Assembly (NCBI GenBank): GCA_900404475.1 | Contig: OUQQ01000151.1 | Location: forward strand, 22,315 to 35,180 | DNA from: Spongospora subterranea | Taxonomy: Eukaryota; Endomyxa; Phytomyxea; Plasmodiophorida; Plasmodiophoridae | DNA: 12,866 nt | Direction of reading: 5' to 3' | Shown: positions 7,990 through 12,866 of the stretch, piece after piece | How positions within the stretch are numbered: the first letter of the stretch is position 1 | How the letters are laid out: each line of letters begins with the position of its first letter | Translations under genes and position numbers: made by a program | Notes under the pieces: model-generated | Database searches by the model: none | The model's input: only the letters and a program-made list of their open reading frames with translations | Told to the model about the DNA's origin: nothing

Positions 7990-9198
7990 CTATGGCGATG
8001 CGCTTCTATTCGCAGGTGGAATATCGAACCTGGGAGACAAAAGCGTCTCTGGAGCCAACAAGCTGATTAGTGAGTTCCTTCTGGAAACGCCCGACGACCC
8101 GGCATCCGAATAGAAATCAGTTACTGAATGACTCGGCAGACAGCCCAACAGTGACGACGTCTTTCCAGCCCTAGATGATAAGATGTTTACTCCTAGCACG
8201 ATCATCAAAATTCCCATGAAAAACCCGCACATGGCGCCAAACGTGAACTCATCAAATTCTCGAAAGTAGATGCCTGCGTTGATGATATGATTTTCTGAAT
8301 AGATGGACGAGTCAGCAAACCTTACCTCCACCAATTACACTGAACACGATCCAAACCACTTGGAGAACTGGAATAATCAGAAGGCTATCAAACATTTGCA
8401 GCGCTTTGTTCATTCGAAACAGCCTAGACATATACCGTTGATTTCGAAAGGAGGACGTCCTCAGCGAATTCTCACTCACCAGAAGCTCATCGTCATCAAC
8501 CACATGATCAAGACAAAATAAATCGCCGGGTCTGCCATTTGATTTGAGTCAACAATCGTTGTCCTCAGAAGGATGGAGGCCGATTTAGCGAGCGTGACTG
8601 CTTGGGTTCCGATGATTCCTGAAATCAGAGCATAAATGATTGGAATGAGGCTCTCCTGGCGACCCATTGACCGGCCACTCTCCATCGACACCCTTTTCTC
8701 ATGATCTAATCGGATATAAGTGACTTGCAGAATGACAACCGATACGAATAAGAACGAGAGGTAGGCGACGAAATCGTGACGGGAATAGAGACCCCATAGC
8801 TCCTGGGCGGAGAAGTCGTTTGTTGATGGATCAGAGAATATGACAATGACGCAATTGCCAGCGATGATCCAAGCCGTTGAGATAATGACTCTGTTCGTGA
8901 CCCGTTCCTTGCATAAATAGGCGGAAAACACGACATTCGAGACAAATTGCACTGAACTTAGAGCTGCCAATAGGGATTGCGCAGCGAACCCAAATGAGAT
9001 AAAATTTGCGATGTTGCCCAGCGAGAAGGAACCGATGCCGGCCAACCAAATCTTGGACTTATATAAGGGTCGAACCCAACCTTCCTGAGCGAGTTTCTCC
9101 TGCTGGCAATGGGCCAACCTCACTAGGTTCGTCCCGAAATTGATAGTAATGCTGCCGATAATATTGATGACAGCACCGACCAGCCACTTAGATATCAT
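7990..9198 (-). CDS. NIPA-type magnesium transporter (DUF803, DMT superfamily)
   Basis: A polytopic membrane protein of the NIPA family, linked to Mg2+ transport in animals and plants. Three exons (9198-8480, 8423-8326, 8273-7990) with introns of 56 and 52 nt encode 366 aa. The opening WLVGAVINIIGSITINFGTN is the first membrane helix. The pieces GFAAQSLLAALSSVQFVSNV, the glycine-containing SGIIGTQAVTLAKSASILLR, MNKALQMFDSLLIIPVLQVV, WIVFSVIGGGIYFREFDEF and FFMGILMIVLGVNILSSR follow in family order. About eight to nine helices can be counted. The tail after the last helix is soluble and Ser/Pro-rich. Both junctions are fixed by the protein frame (W at the first, GGG-IYF at the second) and have good GTGAGT and GTAAGG donors. 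A TCATT element lies 35-39 nt before the ATG. Ion specificity is inferred from the family. Confidence 0.93.
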
Positions 9199-9932
9199 AA
9201 TACAGCCCCCACTCTATTAAATAAGTATAGCTAATGAACCTACAGACAAGGGCGCGCGTACATGAAAATACTATCTAAATTGGATCAGGAAATGTACAGG
9301 AAGATGAGCTGAAGGCGAAAAAATATCGCGGTGTTTAGGCCAATAACGATGGCGACGTTTTAGCGAATCAAATAACGGCGGCGATGGAGAGCATCACGAG
9401 ACAGATATGCTGGATTGCGGACGGCGAGACCCCGTCTGGTCGGGAATCAGATTGCCCCGTGACAGGACTGACAGGGATGGCGCTAGACGAGGTCGACGGG
9501 CCGACCGAATCATGTCCAGTGCAAGTGGACCACAATTTCGAAGGAGACAACCGAAAACAAACAGTCAATCGGCAGCCCATGATGATACATTTTTCCGGCG
9601 AACTCTATTGTAGTTGTAAATTCAATCAAAATGCCAGATTGATTTGTACTTAGCAATTGCTGATTTGCCCCAAAACAAAACTCGAATTCTTCTTTGGCAT
9701 GCGTTAAAATTATGCCTGGTCAATGATCCACATCTCTGCCAGCAGCATTTCTTGACAAGTACCGCCTTCAAAAGAAATAATCTTTGACGAACCATTGTAC
9801 AATCTACAGAATAGAGCTCATCTATTCATGGGGCGACTTCAACGTTTGTGGATGGCCCTTCGTATAAGGCGGACATTGACTGACCAGAAATGCACCGGAT
9901 TATTCGGCCTTGCTTTTATTATATTCCCAAGG
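9199..9932. other. Gene-poor region after the NIPA gene
   Basis: This region should include the NIPA promoter (TCATT at 9237-9233, minus strand). Open frames at 9384-9653 (+) and 9580-9368 (-) overlap in a GC-richer patch, and the plus one is listed separately. The rest, about 9650-9930, is AT-rich and holds nothing I recognise on either strand. A 6-bp inverted pair (CCAAGG...CCTTGG, 14-nt loop) lies near 9930-9955. Confidence 0.5.
9384..9653 (+). CDS. Possible small ORF or first exon, 89 aa
   Basis: Not recognised. An ATG at 9384 in favourable context (GGCGATGG) opens 89 codons with acidic composition. It points away from the NIPA gene and could share its promoter region. It could be the first exon of a gene destroyed downstream by repeats, or a chance frame in a GC-rich patch. 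Frames on the opposite strand are about equally open, which weakens the case. Confidence 0.2.
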   Translation: MESITRQICWIADGETPSGRESDCPVTGLTGMALDEVDGPTESCPVQVDHNFEGDNRKQTVNRQPMMIHFSGELYCSCKFNQNARLICT

Positions 9933-10560
9933 TTATTGGGCTTGAGCCTTGGTTGAGTCGTTCGTTGGCCGATTAACTATTTCGATTGGCGCAGATGGCT
10001 CGGGACTAACATAAGATCTAACCGAGTTTTGATATAGGCCGAATGGTCTGAGCTGGTCTACCTTAATCCAGTTTGGTCTATCAGGTGGGGTTGGTCTGTT
10101 GTTGAGATTGGTTGAGGATGGGATTGTGATCGATCTGAACTGTTTGGAAAGGTGATTCACATTTCCTTTTAGGTTTCAACTACAATTGAGAAGGTGGATC
10201 CGACAAGCGGCTCCGTGGGTCAACGGTGGGTGAAACTTCACCCAGGGAGAGGTCGTATTCTTTGAATAGCGAGCTCAGGTTTCCCGCAATGTACTAGCAA
10301 ACGACCTGACGCTGCGTGCGATGTCGCCATATGCCATGAAACTTCTTCAGCACGTATGCCTTGGACGTCAGAAATTTACAGCATGGACGAGCGCGTCCCG
10401 ATTTTCTCTTGAACTGCTCACAGATGTGAGACAACTGGCCCATGATCTTACTTTTCAGATCAAAAGAACTCCAATGACGGAACATTGTAGTCCACCAACA
10501 TCGCTAGTCAGCATTGGGGAGGGTGGACTGTAGTGTAGGCCGGAACCGGGTAATGTCAGG
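9933..10560. other. Repeat-rich region without a recognisable gene
   Basis: A minus-strand frame is open from about 10175 to 9933 (Pro/Asn-rich, containing RPTPPDRPNWIKVDQLRPFG) but has no ATG and no recognised family. Four TGGTCT hexamers start at 10044, 10054, 10074 and 10092. An 18-nt palindrome with an 8-bp stem, TGGGTGAA-AC-TTCACCCA, sits at 10227-10244. The left half of a 182-bp hairpin follows. Decayed mobile-element sequence is the likeliest content, but I cannot name an element. Confidence 0.35.
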
Positions 10561-10591
10561 GTCCAGTTGTGTCACATCTGTTGGCAGTTCA
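10410..10591. repeat. Imperfect 182-bp inverted repeat (hairpin)
   Basis: Outer arms 10410-10451 and 10550-10591 are 42 bp each and match at 35 of 42 positions after reverse complementing, with no gaps. An inner pair, AGTCCACC (10489-10496) and GGTGGACT (10522-10529), is perfect. The arms encode related peptides when each is read outward-to-inward: ELLTDVRQLAHDLT (plus) and ELPTDVTQLDPDIT (minus). This suggests two inverted fragments of one former coding sequence rather than a regulatory hairpin. Confidence 0.6.
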
Positions 10592-10694
10592 GGAGGGAGA
10601 ACGGAATGCATAATCAGCGACGTTCAGTACTCCTCCTTCTCAAGGTCAGGGCTTTTGAAGATGCCATGAAGCAACCTTGGACGGTCGCTGGGCA

Positions 10695-10784
10695 TGGTTT
10701 GATGCGTACAGCGAGTTGGCGACACCACGGCTGGACCTGGTTTAATGCGTACAGTACGCGTACAGCGAGTTGGCGACACCACGG
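10695..10784. repeat. 43-bp tandem duplication with an 11-bp insertion
   Basis: A unit beginning TGGTTTGATGCGTACAG at 10695 is repeated from 10738 as TGGTTTAATGCGTACAG. The second copy carries an extra TACGCGTACAG (10755-10765), itself a partial copy of neighbouring sequence. Both then continue with CGAGTTGGCGACACCACGG (10712-10730 and 10766-10784). A perfect 27-bp direct repeat results (10704-10730 and 10758-10784). Near identity implies a recent duplication. Confidence 0.8.
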
Positions 10785-10899
10785 GATCTCCGGATCGGTC
10801 ATCATGTGTTACTGCTAGTGTTACCTACAGTCTACCTACCGTATTCCTCGGAACTTTGTACCCCCAAAACCCTAAACTCCGTGTGAAGCTGTCGAGCGC

Positions 10900-11046
10900 T
10901 ACAGTTCCCGATAGGGTATCGGATACGTTAAACACAAGTTTCCCAGTTAGTATGTTACAATGCGTCGCTGTCGGGGCTTCTTCGTCGTCCTCGGTAGGGT
11001 TCGTAATCCAAGCAATGACGACAATTAATAATGCTCGGGAACTGTA
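10900..11046. mobile_element. Candidate miniature Tc1/mariner- or pogo-type element
   Basis: The sequence TA-CAGTTCCCGA at 10900-10911 is matched by its exact reverse complement TCGGGAACTG-TA at 11035-11046. A TA target duplication outside termini that begin CAGT is the hallmark of Tc1/mariner and pogo-like transposons. The resulting element is 143 bp between the TAs and has no coding capacity, so it would be non-autonomous (MITE-like). The terminal repeats are only 10 bp and diverge inward. A 12-bp chance inverted pair cannot be excluded without other genomic copies. A transposase relic lies about 1 kb to the right. Confidence 0.45.
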
Positions 11047-11233
11047 AACTGCGGTAGCTAAGCAAATATCGACCGGTGTATGGAAGGGGGTGCTAGAAGT
11101 TTGGCGTTTGAAAGAAACTGTATTGAGCAGATAAACGAAAATATGTTCCCCAGGGTTTATACAGACTGACCGTAAACATTGAGTTTTTCTGCATTAATAA
11201 TTTGAAGTCTTCATCTGTCTGTTGAACGACGGA
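11047..11233. other. Short gap with no recognised content
   Basis: AT-rich sequence between the candidate miniature element and the broken gene fragment. No protein, RNA or repeat signal was seen. Confidence 0.4.
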
Positions 11234-11566
11234 TCAATTTGGCCCGCCTTGACAACGACCATCCGCGTGTGAAATGGCCAAACCCACCTCTCGGGTCTCC
11301 AAAATCCTCTGGAGCAGTTGTTCTAAAATCTCGCTAAATGATTCCCGTCCACGATGGGAGAACATAGCAGAGGGCAGGCCGAATCGATCCGTCGCTTCGT
11401 CACAAGACCCCTCGCAAAAGACCAGTCAATTTCGTATGTTTCTTGTGGCGAATCGTCTTGCAATTCGTATTGCAACACACGAAGCGCAGCTTTCGCGGCA
11501 GGAAACCGCTGAGCAAGCAGTTGATTTCGTTCAGTCAATACGACCACGACTTTCTCGCTCTTGGTG
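11234..11566 (-). pseudogene. Truncated, frameshifted gene fragment (3' part)
   Basis: Not recognised. Two minus-strand frames read as continuous protein if one single-base shift near 11430 is allowed. The upstream piece contains KVVVVLTERNQLLAQRF, AALRVLQYELQDD and QETYEID. The downstream piece contains CDEATDRFGLPSAMFSHRGR, SFSEILEQLLQRILETREVG and LAISHADGRCQGGPN, then stops at 11236-11234. The upstream frame runs into the left arm of the large inverted repeat at 11567, where this sequence ends. I infer a former gene whose 5' part was removed or displaced by the repeat. The downstream piece (about 63 residues) has a well-behaved helical composition. No known domain came to mind. Confidence 0.4.
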
Positions 11567-11933
11567 TTTGGTTGAGAGATCTGCGTTATAGAAGAATCTA
11601 GCGCGTGAGGTTCGCACGCGTCGAAAAACTTGGTATTGCATTTTTTGACCTGGTTTGTTCTGATAAGTATTCACACATAGGATTGAAGTTCGGTAAACGG
11701 CGGGTCATTCTAAAGGCGAAAACCTTCCGAAAAATGCCGATCAGGACATAAAGTTTTCTCGCTCTTGGTACTATGAAAGTTTTCTTCCGCGAAAAATGGT
11801 TTTCGAACCGCCGATGGAACAATCGCAAGGAATTGGATGTTACTCTATTTTCAGTTCCACCAACAGTAGAGGATTTGCAATGCCAAAACCTGTTAACGTC
11901 TTTAATATTTCATTTCGATGAGGCACACCAATA
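11567..11933 (+). pseudogene. Decayed transposase-like gene, plus-strand copy (left arm)
   Basis: This copy matches the minus-strand copy at 12397-12024 over its whole length (roughly 85% by eye, with small indels). Readable pieces are LRDLRY, EKLGIAFFDLV, YSHIGLKFGKRRVILKAKTF and RKMPIRT, then a stop. In other frames come NRRWNNRKELDVT and VEDLQCQNLLTSLIFHFDEA. Stops and frameshifts show that it is dead. It lacks the N-terminal helix-turn-helix segment found in the other copy, because homology begins abruptly at 11567. Confidence 0.5.
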
Positions 11934-12397
11934 CCTTTGACTCTTTCGTCGCCACTTTCGTCCACCGTTCCCTTATCACCATCGTGGTACCTAGCATCTT
12001 ATTAGCTTTGAATGGGAAAAAGCTATTGGTGTGCTTCATCGAAATCAAATATTGAAGACGGTAACAGGTTTTGGCATTGCAGATCCTCTATTGTAGATTG
12101 GGTTTCAATAGAGTAACATCCACTTTCTTGCGATTGTTCCATCGGCGGATCGACAACCCTTGCCGTGGAAGAAAACCTGCATAGTACCAAGAGCGAAAAA
12201 GCTTTATGTACTAATCGGCATTTTTCGGAGGTTTTTCGCTCTCAGAATGACACACCGTTTACCGACCTTCAATCCCATGTGTGAGTACTGTATCAGAACG
12301 ATCGCCACCAGGTCAAAAAATACAATACCAAGTTTTCGACGCTTGCGAACCTCATGCGCTAGAATTTCTTCCAAGTAACGCAGATCTCTCAACCAAA
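11567..12397. repeat. Large inverted repeat, arms about 370 bp
   Basis: The left arm is 11567-11933 and the right arm is 12024-12397, separated by a 90-bp spacer. Both outer ends begin TTTGGTTGAGAGATCTGCG and both inner ends finish CACCAATA. Divergence is scattered with several small indels, so the duplication is not recent. The arms are tail-to-tail copies of one coding sequence. The transcripts, if any, would be able to form a long hairpin. Confidence 0.85.
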
Positions 12398-12866
12398 CCC
12401 GATTGAATCTGGACATTTTTGCACCATTTTGCGATGACGAAGTTTGATTCCGAAGTAAATCCTCGTCTTGCATCCATTTCAAAATCGTCACTGCAGAAAT
12501 GCAGGTTCTTTAAGAAACCAACGCAACTGATTGCGAACGTGTGCGCTTCACTCCTGTTGCTTTCAGTGTTTTTTGGCACTCCTGGTCGTGGTTGATAATC
12601 TCGAACTTTGAACTGTATGAACAACGTTGCCGAGGCTTTTTCGGATTGTTTTCATCACCAACTTTTGGCGCTATTGAGTCTGATTAGCAGCCAACGTACA
12701 AACAATGCAAAAGTACCTTGTTGTTTGGCATTATGTGTTTTGCATGAGTAATCAAGGCTTGTTGCGTTTTGCAGTTTCTGCGGCATCCCGCCCATCGTTT
12801 ACCGTTAGTGGACATTCTTCTGAAATAAAGGTTTTGCCCGATGTCCTCGATTTCAACAGCGATGGA
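12024..12866 (-). pseudogene. Decayed transposase-like gene, minus-strand copy, near window edge
   Basis: One minus-strand frame runs from the window edge to a stop at 12206-12204, broken by only two internal stops. It begins with MSTNGKRWAGCRRNCKTQQA-type sequence. It then has a basic segment KKPRQRCSYSSKFEIINHDQ and, after the second stop, TILKWMQDEDLLRNQ. Together these resemble the helix-turn-helix DNA-binding N-terminus of pogo/CENP-B-like transposases ('rSYs..FK..vI ... I..W...e..lr'). Next comes LEEILAHEVRKRRKLGI, like the second DNA-binding helix region. After the stop, other frames give RRWNNRKKVDVTLLKP and SIFDFDEAHQ; the latter could correspond to the first catalytic Asp region, but this is weak. 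Family placement is from memory and not certain. The internal stops make it inactive. Confidence 0.5.

Noticed and set aside
8831..9049. Second minus-strand frame within the NIPA gene
   Set aside because: Off-frame shadow of a clearly conserved exon.
10869..10876. Telomere-like CCCTAAA
   Set aside because: A single copy with no tandem array.
11880..11935. Crinkler-effector or Walker-B reading of the FHFDEAH peptide
   Set aside because: No P-loop or LFLAK-type header nearby; the linked sequence fits a transposase relic better.

Overview
The window is nuclear DNA of a eukaryote with compact, intron-bearing genes. Ten introns could be placed from conserved protein frames. They are 47-70 nt long, begin GT (often GTATGT or GTACGT) and end AG, and several have a CTAAC or CTGAC-like branch site. 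The gene content is conserved eukaryotic housekeeping. An MscL-type channel, a Myb/SANT-like relic and the very short introns make an oomycete (stramenopile) my preferred source, with an Albugo- or Phytophthora-like genome as the model. That assignment is inference; no rRNA or organelle marker is present to prove it.

The left three quarters (about 120-9200) is gene-dense. It holds: complex I subunit NDUFS8 (+, 123-955, four exons); a decayed Myb/SANT-like DNA-binding gene (+, about 1028-1550); an aldo-keto reductase (-, 2871-1686, five exons); an MscL mechanosensitive channel with a C-terminal zinc ribbon (-, 3996-3400, two exons); a probable small two-exon gene of unknown function (-, 4820-4329); an NT-C2 domain protein (-, 5673-4849, one exon); the diphthamide pathway enzyme DPH7 (+, 6604-7650, two exons); and a NIPA-type magnesium transporter (-, 9198-7990, three exons). 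The genes are unrelated in pathway, as expected for independently transcribed eukaryotic genes. DPH7 and the NT-C2 gene diverge from a shared 930-bp promoter region. DPH7 and the NIPA gene converge, with their stops 340 bp apart.

The right quarter (about 9200-12866) has no intact recognisable gene and looks like a repeat graveyard. It contains an imperfect 182-bp hairpin, a 43-bp tandem duplication, a probable 143-bp mariner/pogo-type miniature element (TA flanks, CAGTTCCCGA inverted termini), a frameshifted gene fragment, and a 0.83-kb inverted repeat. The arms of that repeat are two decayed, tail-to-tail copies of one transposase-like gene. The minus copy retains an N-terminal helix-turn-helix-like segment and runs toward the right edge of the window.

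The first 41 bases are 2.6 copies of a 16-bp unit containing SalI plus partial NotI sites. They look like cloning linker or adapter residue at a contig end. I found no novel molecular system. The most rewarding items are the transposase inverted repeat with the nearby miniature element, the zinc-ribbon MscL, and the unassigned small gene next to the NT-C2 gene.
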